Of a stretch of 28,333 nt of DNA, positions 17,001 to 23,500 are shown in pieces. Made by a program: the position numbers and the translations under genes. The stretch is taken from contig CAMLMQ010000015.1 of assembly GCA_946481135.1 (NCBI GenBank), positions 1 to 28,333 of the forward strand, read 5' to 3'. This DNA is from an uncultured Microbacteriaceae bacterium. GTDB taxonomy: Bacteria > Actinomycetota > Actinomycetes > Actinomycetales > Microbacteriaceae. How positions within the stretch are numbered: the first letter of the stretch is position 1; each line of letters begins with the position of its first letter. The notes under the pieces are model-generated. The model had not been told where the DNA came from. It worked only from the letters and a program-made list of their open reading frames with translations, and made no database searches.

Positions 17001-19484
17001 CTGCGCGAGGCCGACTCCGACGGGGCCACGACGATCGGCGTGCGCGTCGGATCCGGCTCGACGACGACCGTGGCGCAGAACGCGCCCGCGACGATCGTGC
17101 TCGGCACGAACGCGACCTACACGGCGACCGTCACCAACACCTACGCGAGCGGGCAGCTCTCGGTCACGAAGGATGTCACGGGCGCGACCGAGTACGGCGA
17201 CGCCGAGTTCGAGGTCGCGATCGAGTGCACCTACGACGGACAGACCCTCTTCGACGGGTCGATCACCCTCGTCGACGGCGACACCGAGACGCTCACCCCG
17301 CGCTTCCCGGTGGGCACCTCGTGCGCGCTCACCGAGACGGATGCCGGCGGCGCGACCGTCGCGGCGGCCGACCGGTCGGTGACGATCGCCGCGGGTACGA
17401 CGAACACGGTGCTCACGAACCGCTTCGACGTCGGCACGCTGCGCATCGACAAGACGGTGTCGGGCGCGTCGGACCGCTACGGCGCCGGTCCGTTCCAGGC
17501 GCAGGTCGCCTGCACGTGGGATCGTCCGGGTGAGGACGACCTCGTCATCCCGCTGCCCGACGGCGGCCTCGTCGACCTCACCGCGGGCAACGGCTACACC
17601 GCCGAGGTGACGGGCCTCATCGCCGGCGCCGACTGCACCGTGACCGAGACGCGCACGGGCGCGGCGACCCACCACTCGGTGAGCCTGCCGTCGCCGCGCC
17701 TCATCCCGGCGGGCGGCGAGAGCGTCGTCGAGATCGAGAACCACTTCGCGACCGGCTCGCTGCGCGTCGACAAGGCGTTCGACATCGCGCCCGGCGCCGA
17801 GGACTTCACCGACGGCCCGTTCGTCGTCGAGCTCGAGTGCGGCATCGACCGCGACGGCACCTGGATGGTGCTCGACCTCGGGGGCGACGAGACCCAGACC
17901 CTCGACGCCGGCAACGGCTACACCGCGACCGTGTCGGGCATCCTCCAGGGCGCGACGTGCGTCGTCACCGAGACGGATGCCGGCCTCGCCGTCGAGAGCG
18001 CGACCGACCCCGCCGACGGCACCGTCGTCATCCCCGCCGCGGCGTCGGGAGCGGTCGTCGTGACCGTCACGAACACCTTCCTCGTGGGGGCCCTCGACGT
18101 CGAGAAGACGGTCGACGAGACCCTCGTGCAGGGCGGCGAGGTGCTGCACTACACGATCGCGACCTCGAACGTCGGAGACGTGGCGGCCGGCGACGTGACG
18201 GTCATCGACGCCCTCGACGCCGACCTGGCGATCGACGAGTCGTCGATCGCCGCGACCGGCTGGACCTGCGGAGTCTCAGGACGCGACGGCGACGGCTACG
18301 GCGGCACGCTCGAGTGCGTGCTCGACACCGACCTGGGCGTCGGCGCCACCGCTCCCGAGATCGCGTTCGCGGCCACGCTGCGGCCCGAGGTCGCGCAGGA
18401 CACCCTGCTCAACACGGCGGTCGTCGCGTCGAGCACCGAGGTCGTCTCGGACGACTCCGACACGGTCTCGACGCCCGTGAAGTGGCTCGACGTGACCGCG
18501 TTCACCGAGTGCGTGCTCGACGCCCCGTGGCTCGACTACGAGGTCGAGGCACGCAACCTCGACGTCGCCGGCCGCACGATGCAGGTGAACTGGCTCGCGG
18601 CCGACGGCACGGTCATCCACACCGACGAGGTCGACATCGCCGCCGACGGCGTCGTCACCGGCCGACTTCTGTTCCCCGGGGCAGCGGTCGACGCGTCGGG
18701 AGCGGGCATCGCCTGGCCGGGCTGGCGTCCCGCCGCGGCCGGCGAGGAGCCCGACTGGGAGAACCTCGTGCTCGACCCGACCCTGCCGACGTACGCGTTG
18801 CGGTCGGGCGCCTCGGTGGAGTTCGTGATCAACCCGACGACCGAGGTCGCGGTCACCTACCCGCCGCCGTCGCCGACCTGCGCCGAGACGCCGGGCGACC
18901 TCGCCTCCGAGTTGTGGATGTCGAAGAAGGCCTCGACGGCCAACCTCGCCCCGGGCGACGTCTTCACCTACACGATGGAGATCGGCAACAGCGGCCGCGG
19001 CGGCGTGACCGGGCTCATCCTCATCGACGACGTGCCCGAGGTGCTGCGCATCCTCTCGGTGACCCCGCAGGCGCCCGAGCGGGCCGGTGACCCGGCCTGG
19101 GTCGACTGCGAGGTCGACGACCGGCTGCCGACCGGATTCGGCGGCACGATCACGTGCGAGCTCGACCGCGACCTCGGCGCCGGGGAGCGCACGCCCGACG
19201 TGCTGCTCGAGGTGCAGCTGAACCCAGCGGCGCCGGCCGGCCCGATCGTCAACACCGCGAAGGTGACGGCGTGGGAGCTTCCGACCCTCGCCGGGCGCGG
19301 AGGTGGCGCGCAGCTCACGACGCTCGCGCTGCAGGACTCCGCGGCCGTGCTGGTCGCGCTCGCCGTCACCGGCGCCTCGCCGCTGCTCGCGGCACAGACG
19401 GGACTCGCGCTGCTCGTCGTCGGAGGAGTGCTCGCCGGACTGCGGCGGCGGGCGCGCCACGTCGTCCGCGGGCGCCGGGCCTGA
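11094..19484 (+). CDS. Giant cell-wall-anchored adhesin: DUF11, DUF5979-like isopeptide modules, LAVTG sorting signal
   Basis: This is a 2796-residue surface protein. Residues 1-37 are a Sec signal peptide ending PAVAA. Residues about 41-175 are DUF11-like (LVPGDTLSYTIAV). From about 180 to 1780 come beta-rich modules that include at least seven degenerate copies of an unrecognised unit and a clear DUF11 at about 1383-1510. Residues 1785-2330 hold five tandem modules that each start with V-x-K and end with [VIL]-x-N-x-[YF]. Each has a central C-x3-E, matching DUF5979/Cna-type domains that can make Lys-Asn isopeptide bonds. Two DUF11-like domains follow (about 2332-2460 and 2606-2730). The tail is a sorting signal: LAVTG at 2756-2760, a hydrophobic stretch, then RRRARHVVRGRR. 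LAXTG is the class E sortase motif. No sortase gene is in the window. The protein is likely a stalk or adhesin; its ligand is unknown. Confidence 0.93.
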   Translation: MSFWAPRARAAAARVALVAALAGLFGGLFAAAPAVAAEETAVLQIAKTVQDATLVPGDTLSYTIAVECLSDNCVDAQLVDVLPPEFDALTLNPTVVVTPPPGGTSSYAWAGRTLTVDFSHAGGAGIAAGDGYSIQVNLAVPPGLSPDWEWNGDPVTNTATVSAANAATQSSSVVATVTVPYTVATTASATWAPPTTQFKIGEASALTLTTRNTSNARAETLTVLAPTDPTAAGNLFDSVDFATFGAVTFPAGADRVRVDAFVDGAWVDGAFATSAALPSGVDAADVRGLRLVFGSSEAGAHLTAGGSAGSVVLNLAQRAATRTGTSLVTGAVVTATVRGVVSVPGHGTQHANASATYTIGGLTSAVTGTTVFSVPRIPAGGTTVVTTTGRNASNGPLDELTITQEAGSLLSEDILFDGFRTAGAAWPEGATEATVTWFTVGDPEDVNPAPVELTAGAALPPTPTLTATQRITGFAVQYRGAIPATATAAVPFRVRVDVEAVPASPGIATFDQTARIDGSNAAGDASPATPTATLTVLSPQLEVTATKSVTPTEAVPAGGRSVVQLRATTSSDSGYVAPSTIVLTDVRGIAADDYWRAFDAVSIAPTQVPAGATLLIEGTVDGSTWVEIRTVVASGAAVIHQEALADGGDLVGLRFTFTREGGFAQGSTMQANIAFSARATLRGTADPTSTEGVEAAYLNTAVVDAVGDVLLPGGEPVRDDASASASGVIKTIPAGGDGGLMFDKSWVPVSGSTEVSAQSGQSRTVRLAWGVEVAGYGAVTLTDPADPTAPVGGSVFQAFDLVRIPAITSGMDALLRYDQITAVELYSDTTDSWVDITSSVCSPASACRGAFPGYSLTTAQRADTIGVRLTIEGYDAARTSDPLAPPVGAGVASGPGTRALDLVFQLRNRVRDASALADPSDPWITGDRVLNDGANGSVRNDARMTADGFSATESASILVLDPVPGLTLTKAQQAKNTGGSNISSTVPIPVPGDVAAGSYPTVQYTMTATNTSAARAWYLRVTDQMPCSTAAVTDCRHLTADGVDGWTVNPYAGRTWDPSTNPFEHLTIRDLTYSLSGSSGIDTTASTVTLWYADGTNATVSLATAAGYLPADLVDVVGVSALFAGATADGGTIASGATATLVIETRLRATLRSTGAAAAPVTVTNSAFAQVWDGVLDATNAYTSASRSLTLVDSTIAMSMSKNASVTDILERDRAGDTSVTITANQGTSTASTRQVVVEDVDADFWNAFELRSLTSVSMPAGANRARVDVQLDGSTTWTLGTAAASNPQLPSGITNSQITGLRVTYWKADDSLFSVTAPAAGWNTSIVFVARLRATLRDGSGSLAFPSSVVNDVSGTSTHPTLPVATASASRTFTLNPGTFRVDVEKYTPVKTTPAGETVNFSLIVENTGTGYLDNPVIVDQLPVDAGLAAGGPLLFDPTSEITYSTSAGGILPTTGVQWTYDPTGRSITFTWPAGSRLAPGETYTIVVPLQVAPGLPASYGDVVNRMTFTSDRTLAACTNTSGNGEGVQTVGANGCRTSNDVTTLSASAISSFKGVKGDVGSGTTSVTGAVNVNNAATACVADAQGFYRNPCAANSRIGGTDLWKLQYTNGGNVPALSATVVDVLPRSGDTYLASGISRGSAYRPVFAGDVQLATDALSAGTTITWEVTETANPCPSFTSNPTCTTATWVDGASYPSADYDRVRGIRIHYTFPDGELDPAATVAVTYRTVNTPTAVSGDGRAPVTAPLGTPRAWNSFGVSAQFPSGFTQRNVEPVRAGVQLASGPLQVAKAITGPSAAYAPTSFSATASCTVAGANVVLPSSGALTLASTNATAYTTRVDGIPVGAECAIVETTTGMSGVTYSPAAPSGSPRALVTIDTAAGAAAPVPAAHVATITNDYGTTDLTVTKAVSTTATVGSFGPFDFTLACTVNTGTATLTVPLATGDAAFTLADGESHTIGDLPVTARCALREADSDGATTIGVRVGSGSTTTVAQNAPATIVLGTNATYTATVTNTYASGQLSVTKDVTGATEYGDAEFEVAIECTYDGQTLFDGSITLVDGDTETLTPRFPVGTSCALTETDAGGATVAAADRSVTIAAGTTNTVLTNRFDVGTLRIDKTVSGASDRYGAGPFQAQVACTWDRPGEDDLVIPLPDGGLVDLTAGNGYTAEVTGLIAGADCTVTETRTGAATHHSVSLPSPRLIPAGGESVVEIENHFATGSLRVDKAFDIAPGAEDFTDGPFVVELECGIDRDGTWMVLDLGGDETQTLDAGNGYTATVSGILQGATCVVTETDAGLAVESATDPADGTVVIPAAASGAVVVTVTNTFLVGALDVEKTVDETLVQGGEVLHYTIATSNVGDVAAGDVTVIDALDADLAIDESSIAATGWTCGVSGRDGDGYGGTLECVLDTDLGVGATAPEIAFAATLRPEVAQDTLLNTAVVASSTEVVSDDSDTVSTPVKWLDVTAFTECVLDAPWLDYEVEARNLDVAGRTMQVNWLAADGTVIHTDEVDIAADGVVTGRLLFPGAAVDASGAGIAWPGWRPAAAGEEPDWENLVLDPTLPTYALRSGASVEFVINPTTEVAVTYPPPSPTCAETPGDLASELWMSKKASTANLAPGDVFTYTMEIGNSGRGGVTGLILIDDVPEVLRILSVTPQAPERAGDPAWVDCEVDDRLPTGFGGTITCELDRDLGAGERTPDVLLEVQLNPAAPAGPIVNTAKVTAWELPTLAGRGGGAQLTTLALQDSAAVLVALAVTGASPLLAAQTGLALLVVGGVLAGLRRRARHVVRGRRA
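16446..18086 (+). repeat. Five tandem DUF5979-like modules within the adhesin
   Basis: Candidate bond-forming lysines are K1791, K1909, K2026, K2120 and K2227. Their partner asparagines are N1898, N2015, N2109, N2216 and N2327, 83 to 107 residues later. Each module also carries an early Cys and a later C-x3-E (CAIVE, CALRE, CALTE, CTVTE, CVVTE), suggesting one disulfide and one catalytic Glu per module. The copies are diverged at the DNA level, so this is an old array and not a recent expansion. Confidence 0.8.
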
Positions 19485-19495
19485 CGCGATCGGGC

Positions 19496-19524
19496 GCCCG
19501 GGTTCGGATCAGCCGAGCCCGGGC
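19496..19524. terminator. Hairpin between convergent genes, likely bidirectional terminator
   Basis: A 12-bp stem (19496-19507 with 19513-19524, one G-T pair) and a five-base loop lie 12 bases after the adhesin stop. It overlaps the last codons of the convergent SRPBCC gene. It lacks a T-run, as is usual in high-GC actinobacteria, and can act in either direction. Confidence 0.55.
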
Positions 19525-19982
19525 CGCCCGTCGACGACCCGGCGGATGCCGCGCGCCCGGTATTGCCAGAGCGCCCAGAGGCCGAGCCAGACGAACGGGG
19601 TGAGCACGCCCGCCGAGACGTCGAGCCGGTCGCGGTAGAGCGTGCGGCCGCCCGGCAGCGGCGACACCGCCATCCGGTGCCTCCATCCTGTGACGAGTCC
19701 GAGCACGCCCGAGACCGGTCCGCCGGAGTCTTCGAGGATGCGCGCGTCGCCGCGACGGGAGGTCGAGAGGCGGATGCGCTGGTCGCCGAGCGGGAGCACG
19801 CCGAAGAGTCGCAGGCGCACGAGATGGTCGCCAGGCGTCCAGGTGGGCGGGAAGCGGCGGTGCCCGACGGGCTCGAGCTCCATGAGCGGGGCGACGACCG
19901 CGGCGAGCGCGCGCGGGTCGTGCAGGATCGCCCACACGGCGTCGGGGTAGGCGTCGAGTTCGAGCCGCAGGGTCACGCGCAT
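19509..19982 (-). CDS. SRPBCC-family (START-like) protein
   Basis: This is a 157-residue protein of the polyketide-cyclase/START-like SRPBCC fold. The start MRVTLRLELDAYPDAVWAIL gives the first strand and the helix with the W seen in this family. TPGDHLVRLRLFGVLPLG and a late hydrophobic helix (GVLTPFVWLGLWALWQYRAR) follow. Such proteins bind a hydrophobic ligand in a cavity. The ligand here is unknown, and the late hydrophobic helix could also be membrane-associated. ATG 19982 is supported by CAGACT at -12 to -7. The gene is divergent from the ComB-like gene across 30 bases and converges on the adhesin gene. Confidence 0.8.
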   Translation of the reverse strand: MRVTLRLELDAYPDAVWAILHDPRALAAVVAPLMELEPVGHRRFPPTWTPGDHLVRLRLFGVLPLGDQRIRLSTSRRGDARILEDSGGPVSGVLGLVTGWRHRMAVSPLPGGRTLYRDRLDVSAGVLTPFVWLGLWALWQYRARGIRRVVDGRPGLG

Positions 19983-19988
19983 GAGCAC

Positions 19989-19994
19989 AGTCTG
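19989..19994 (-). promoter_or_regulatory. -10-like box (CAGACT) of the SRPBCC gene, leaderless type
   Basis: CAGACT reads on the minus strand at -12 to -7 of ATG 19982. It is the same hexamer at the same distance as upstream of GTG 23494. It is one base from TAGACT, a good actinobacterial -10. Confidence 0.42.
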
Positions 19995-20000
19995 CGCCGC

Positions 20001-20006
20001 TAGCCT
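20001..20006 (+). promoter_or_regulatory. -10 box (TAGCCT) of the ComB-like gene, leaderless type
   Basis: TAGCCT lies at -12 to -7 of GTG 20013, with no Shine-Dalgarno sequence before the start. The -35 region would lie inside the divergent SRPBCC gene's promoter, so the two genes may compete for RNA polymerase. Confidence 0.45.
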
Positions 20007-20012
20007 CGATCC

Positions 20013-20462
20013 GTGGAAGAGGTGGATCCCCGCGGGCAGGGCAGCTATCAGGTGCGGTTCGAGTGGGGAGCGGTCGGCGCGGCCGCGGTCGCCGTGGATG
20101 CGGATGTCGTGGCGTGGGTCGACGAACTGGGCGCCGAGCCCGTGCCGGAGGGCGCGCGGGTCACGTCGCTCGCCGAGGCGGAGGGATTCGCGCGGTGGTG
20201 CCTCGAACGGCAGGAGCAGCTCGGCGGGCGTTTCCGGATCGCCGTCGTCGCCGCGGGGGCGACGCAGCCCGACGGGTCGCTGCGCTTCGCCGTCGAGGAT
20301 CTGCTCGGCGCGGGCGCGGTCATCGACGCGATCGCCGAGCTCGGCATCGACCACCAGTCGCCGGAAGCCGCCGCCGCGGCGGCCGCCTATACGGGTCTAC
20401 GCCGGGCGACGCAGCACCTCGTCAACGCGTCGGTGAGCGCGCGCGAGCTGCGCGGCGCGTAG
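20013..20462 (+). CDS. Short ComB-like (2-phosphosulfolactate phosphatase family) protein
   Basis: This is a 149-residue protein starting at GTG. The middle (DADVVAWVDELGAEPV) and the C-terminal motif (LRFAVEDLLGAGAVIDAIAELGID) resemble the ComB family, where an SLEDxLxAGAI-type motif is conserved. Genes of this type in Microbacteriaceae are, from memory, often named 2-phosphosulfolactate phosphatase. It is much shorter than true ComB (about 230-250 residues). It also lacks the DVLRATTT-type phosphatase motif, having DELGAEPVPEG at that place. Activity on phosphosulfolactate is therefore doubtful, and no other coenzyme M or sulfolactate gene is nearby. An alternative start at GTG 20022 is possible; 20013 is preferred for its -10 spacing. 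It converges on the CGNR gene with three bases between. Confidence 0.65.
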   Translation: MEEVDPRGQGSYQVRFEWGAVGAAAVAVDADVVAWVDELGAEPVPEGARVTSLAEAEGFARWCLERQEQLGGRFRIAVVAAGATQPDGSLRFAVEDLLGAGAVIDAIAELGIDHQSPEAAAAAAAYTGLRRATQHLVNASVSARELRGA

Positions 20463-20465
20463 CCG

Positions 20466-21023
20466 TTACGCCCGCGCCGCGACCCGGGCCCGGTGCGCGC
20501 GCACCTTCGCCCGGTTGCCGCAGCGCTGCATCGAGCACCAGCGCCTGTTGGCGGTGCGCGACTCGTCGCGGAAGACGCGACGGCAGTCGTCGGCGTCGCA
20601 CCGCCGGATGCGCTCCGGCTCCACGGCGAGGATCGCGATCGCGTCGCGGGCGAGGCTCGACAATGCCTGGCCCGTGCGCAGGCGCCCGGCGCCCGCCTGC
20701 CGTCGGCCGCCGGGGAGACTCGGCGGCACGTCGGGAGTCGCGGCGAAGAGGTTGAGGGTGTCGATGTCGTCGGGGCCGAGCGGGGCGCGGTCGGCGGCGG
20801 CCACGGCGAGGCGCTCGATGGCGGATCGGAGGGCGAGGGCATCCACGAGGTCGCGTTCGGTCGCCTCACCGGCGTCGAGCCGGTCGAACCGCGTCGCGAG
20901 CCACTCGCAGAGGTCGCGCGCGTGCACGGGCTCGGGGGCGGCGGCGAAGTCGAGACTGGGCGCGCCGGCGTCGAAGAACCAGCTCACGCCCTCAGGGGCG
21001 ATCAGCCACTGTCCGGCGCTCAT
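20466..21023 (-). CDS. CGNR zinc-finger protein (ABATE-type N-terminus)
   Basis: This is a 185-residue protein with the layout of actinobacterial CGNR regulators. An N-terminal ABATE-like domain begins around WFFDAGAPSLDF. A C-terminal zinc finger follows with Cys142, Cys147, Cys163 and Cys168, and the signature CGNR at 168-171. A basic tail (KVRAHRARVAARA) could contact nucleic acid. The family is proposed to be stress-related transcription regulators, but this is not well tested. ATG 21023 has GAGGG about eight bases upstream, yet makes the gene overlap the SprT-like gene by 32 bases. GTG 20987 would remove the overlap and keeps the core domain. It is the last gene of the four-gene minus-strand operon. 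Confidence 0.85.
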   Translation of the reverse strand: MSAGQWLIAPEGVSWFFDAGAPSLDFAAAPEPVHARDLCEWLATRFDRLDAGEATERDLVDALALRSAIERLAVAAADRAPLGPDDIDTLNLFAATPDVPPSLPGGRRQAGAGRLRTGQALSSLARDAIAILAVEPERIRRCDADDCRRVFRDESRTANRRWCSMQRCGNRAKVRAHRARVAARA

Positions 21024-21513
21024 TCAGCAGACCCTCATGTAACTCAGTCTGGCGGTTACCCGGCGCCTCGCGGGGACGCCACGCGATGGCGAACCGCGGA
21101 TCGAACCGGCGCGAGCACTTCGCGCACGACAGCGGACGGGTCGGGCGGCGGAACCGGTGGTGCACGTGCCCGTTCGGGCACTCGCCCACCCACGGCGCGA
21201 GATCGTCGGCGATCGCCCCGCCGTGCAGTCGCGACCCCTCGTAGCCGAGCTCGCGCGCCACCTTCTTCCAGCGCGGGCCGTGACCGGCCGCCGGTCCGGC
21301 GAGGGCGTGCGCCACCTCGTGCAGCAGCACCTGGTGGATCTCGTCGTCCTCGTAGCGCGCCGCGAGATGCCGCGACACCGTGATGCGCTTCGCCCGGTAG
21401 TCGCACAGGCCCGCCCGCGTGCGCGCGTGGTCGAAGCCGAACGTCCACGACGGGTCGAGGTGCAGCGCGAGCAGGGCCTCCGCCCAGTGCCGCACGCGGT
21501 CGAGTTCGCTCAC
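20992..21513 (-). CDS. SprT-like zinc metalloprotease domain protein
   Basis: This is a 173-residue protein with the SprT/Spartan-like core. HEVAH at 65-69 is the HExxH zinc and catalytic motif, and His78 (GHGPRWKKVA) is the likely third ligand. A zinc ribbon follows with Cys112, nearby His116, Cys130 and Cys133. Eukaryotic relatives cut DNA-protein crosslinks; the bacterial role is little known. The GTG start follows the sugar dehydrogenase stop by one base (TGACGTG), so translation is probably coupled. ATG 21518-21516 is in another frame and hits a stop at once. The C-terminal 11 codons overlap the CGNR gene in a different frame. Confidence 0.88.
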   Translation of the reverse strand: MSELDRVRHWAEALLALHLDPSWTFGFDHARTRAGLCDYRAKRITVSRHLAARYEDDEIHQVLLHEVAHALAGPAAGHGPRWKKVARELGYEGSRLHGGAIADDLAPWVGECPNGHVHHRFRRPTRPLSCAKCSRRFDPRFAIAWRPREAPGNRQTELHEGLLNERRTVADRP

Positions 21514-21514
21514 G

Positions 21515-22612
21515 TCATCCCTCCGTGAGCGGCACGAGCCGCACCTGCAGCAGACGGTCGTCGCCCTCCCGCGGTTCCCGTCCGGTGTTGCTCGTGAGGA
21601 ACCGCAGGGTGCCGTCGGGGCCGGCGGCGACATCCCGGATGCGGCCGAACTCGCCGACGAACCACGGCGTCGCGCTCGCGCCGCCCGCCTCGTCGACGTA
21701 GATCGCCCACACGCGCTCACCCCGCAGCGCCGCGAGGAAGAAGGTGCCGTCGACGTAGGCGAGGCCGCTCGGGCTCGCTTCGGCCGTCGACCACTGCAGC
21801 ACCGGGTCGACGTAGCCCTCGACCCCGGCCTGGCCCTCGACGACCGGCCAGCCGTAGTTCGCGCCCGGCTCGATGCGGTTGAACTCGTCCCACGTGTTCT
21901 GGCCGAACTCCGCCGCCCAGAGCTGCCCGTCGGCATCCCAGGCGAGGCCCTGCGGGTTGCGGTGCCCGAGCGAGTAGACGAGCGAACCGGGCGTCGGGTT
22001 GTCGTCGGGGACGTCGCCCTCCGGCGTCATGCGCAGCAGCTTGCCGTTGAGCGAGTCGGGATCCTGCGAGAGTCCGGGCTGCGCGGCGTCGCCCGTCGTC
22101 GCGTAGAGCATGCCGTCGGGCCCGAACGCGAGGCGCCCGCCGTTGTGGATGCGTGCCGCGGCGATGCCCGTCAGCACCGGATCGGGGGTGCCGAGGGTCT
22201 CGCCGTCGTACGGCATGCGCACGATGCGGTTGCCGTCGGCGGCGGTGTGGAAGGCGTACACCCACGTCGTGTCGTCGTCGTCGAGCACCTCGAGCCCGAG
22301 CAGGCCGCCCTCGCCGCCGTGGGCGACCTCCGGCACGACACCGACCTCGCGCATCGACCCGTCGTCGTCGAGGGCGAGGATGCGCGCATCGTCGCGCTGC
22401 GAGAGGAGCGTCTCGGAGCCCACCCGCACCATCGACCACGGCAGGGCGAGGCCCGAGGCGACGACTTCGGGCGTGCCGGCCGGCTGCACCTGGACGCTCG
22501 GGTCGGTCGGCGACGGCGCGGAGGTGCCGGGTGAGGTCTGCGGATCCGCCTGGCCGCATCCGACGAGCGCGAGTACGGCGGCACCCGCGGCGAGGACGAG
22601 GGAGCGGCGCAT
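21515..22612 (-). CDS. PQQ-dependent aldose/sorbosone-type sugar dehydrogenase, lipoprotein
   Basis: This is a 365-residue protein of the soluble glucose/sorbosone dehydrogenase (GSDH) beta-propeller family. It should oxidise aldose sugars with PQQ as cofactor outside the membrane. A lipoprotein signal peptide ends in LVGC, so Cys19 is lipidated. A Ser/Pro/Thr linker precedes the propeller. Family motifs visible are IHNGGRLAFGPDG with the catalytic-type His156, then LYATTGD, then GHRNPQGLAWD (216-226), then NYGWP. No PQQ biosynthesis gene is in the window, so the cofactor may be scavenged or made elsewhere. The ATG is nine bases after the upstream stop, and the next gene starts one base after this stop. 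Confidence 0.93.
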   Translation of the reverse strand: MRRSLVLAAGAAVLALVGCGQADPQTSPGTSAPSPTDPSVQVQPAGTPEVVASGLALPWSMVRVGSETLLSQRDDARILALDDDGSMREVGVVPEVAHGGEGGLLGLEVLDDDDTTWVYAFHTAADGNRIVRMPYDGETLGTPDPVLTGIAAARIHNGGRLAFGPDGMLYATTGDAAQPGLSQDPDSLNGKLLRMTPEGDVPDDNPTPGSLVYSLGHRNPQGLAWDADGQLWAAEFGQNTWDEFNRIEPGANYGWPVVEGQAGVEGYVDPVLQWSTAEASPSGLAYVDGTFFLAALRGERVWAIYVDEAGGASATPWFVGEFGRIRDVAAGPDGTLRFLTSNTGREPREGDDRLLQVRLVPLTEG

Positions 22613-22621
22613 GTCCCGACC

Positions 22622-23494
22622 CTACGTGCGGCCGCCGTCTCCGCGCCCGGGGCGCACCTGGAAGACGCTGCGGGCCGGCGGCGGGGAGGGTGTGGAGGAC
22701 TGGTCGGTCACGATCGCGGCCCCGGCGGTCCAGTCCCGCAGCTCCCGCCCGCGCACGACGCTCGCCGGGTGCGGTCCGCCGGCGAGCAGCCGCGGCATCC
22801 ACTCCAGCGGCAGGTCGTCCTTCGCCGCGACGAACACGAGGTTGCCGTAGCGGCGGCCCTTGAGCACACCCGACTCGGCGAGCAGCGCGGTGTCGGCGAA
22901 GACGTACCCGAGGGTCGCGGCCTGCCCGCGGGCGAACGCGAGCCCGTGGCCGTCGGCGACGTTCACGAGCACGACGCCGCCGGGGGCCAGGAAGGCGCCC
23001 ACTTCGGCGTAGAACTCCGCGCTCGTGACGTGGGCCGGGATGCGGGCGCCCCCGAAGACGTCGACGACGACGAGGTCGACCGCGCCGCGCAGCGCCGACG
23101 GGAGCTTGCCGAGGGTCGCGCGGGCGTCACCGTAGCGCACGCGGATCGCCGCGGAGCGCGGCCAGGGCAGGTGCGCCCGCACGAGGTCGACGAGGTCGCG
23201 TTCGAGTTCGAGCACCTGCTGCCGCGACCCCGGCCGGGTCGCCTCGACGTAGCGCGGCAGGGTCAGGGCGCCCGCCCCGAGGTGCAGCGCGGTCAGCGGG
23301 CCCGGGGGCAGCTGGTCGATGACGTGGCCCATGCGGCTGACGTACTCGAAGAACAGCTCTTCGGGGCGGTCGGGGTTCACGTGCGACTGCGGCGTGCCGT
23401 CGACGACGAGCTGGAAGGTGCCCGGCGTGAACGGGTCTTCGCGGATCACCGCCTCCAGACCGCTCTCGAGGGTCGTCCGCGCGATCTCAGCCAC
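22622..23494 (-). CDS. Spermidine-synthase-like Rossmann-fold protein
   Basis: This 290-residue protein resembles the C-terminal domain of actinobacterial spermidine-synthase-like proteins. LHLGAGALTLPRY (70-82) is the nucleotide-binding loop. ELE (96-98) is the acidic ribose-binding end of strand 2. YGDAR (121-125) and VVDVFGG (143-149) follow. The polyamine site DSSDP of true spermidine synthases is replaced by DVFGGARIP, so aminopropyl transfer to putrescine is doubtful. A SAM-dependent methyltransferase or an unknown small-molecule transferase is equally possible. No speD or other polyamine gene is nearby. GTG 23494 has CAGACT at -12 to -7 and no good Shine-Dalgarno sequence, so it is probably leaderless. 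It is the first gene of the operon, followed after nine bases by the sugar dehydrogenase. Confidence 0.85.
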   Translation of the reverse strand: MAEIARTTLESGLEAVIREDPFTPGTFQLVVDGTPQSHVNPDRPEELFFEYVSRMGHVIDQLPPGPLTALHLGAGALTLPRYVEATRPGSRQQVLELERDLVDLVRAHLPWPRSAAIRVRYGDARATLGKLPSALRGAVDLVVVDVFGGARIPAHVTSAEFYAEVGAFLAPGGVVLVNVADGHGLAFARGQAATLGYVFADTALLAESGVLKGRRYGNLVFVAAKDDLPLEWMPRLLAGGPHPASVVRGRELRDWTAGAAIVTDQSSTPSPPPARSVFQVRPGRGDGGRT

Positions 23495-23500
23495 CGGTCC

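Noticed and set aside
16446..18086. CRISPR-like or simple tandem DNA repeat
   Set aside because: The repeats are protein modules of about 94-118 codons, diverged in DNA sequence, with no short direct repeats and spacers.
22622..23494. True spermidine synthase
   Set aside because: The nucleotide-binding motifs are present, but the DSSDP-type polyamine site is absent and no polyamine genes are nearby.
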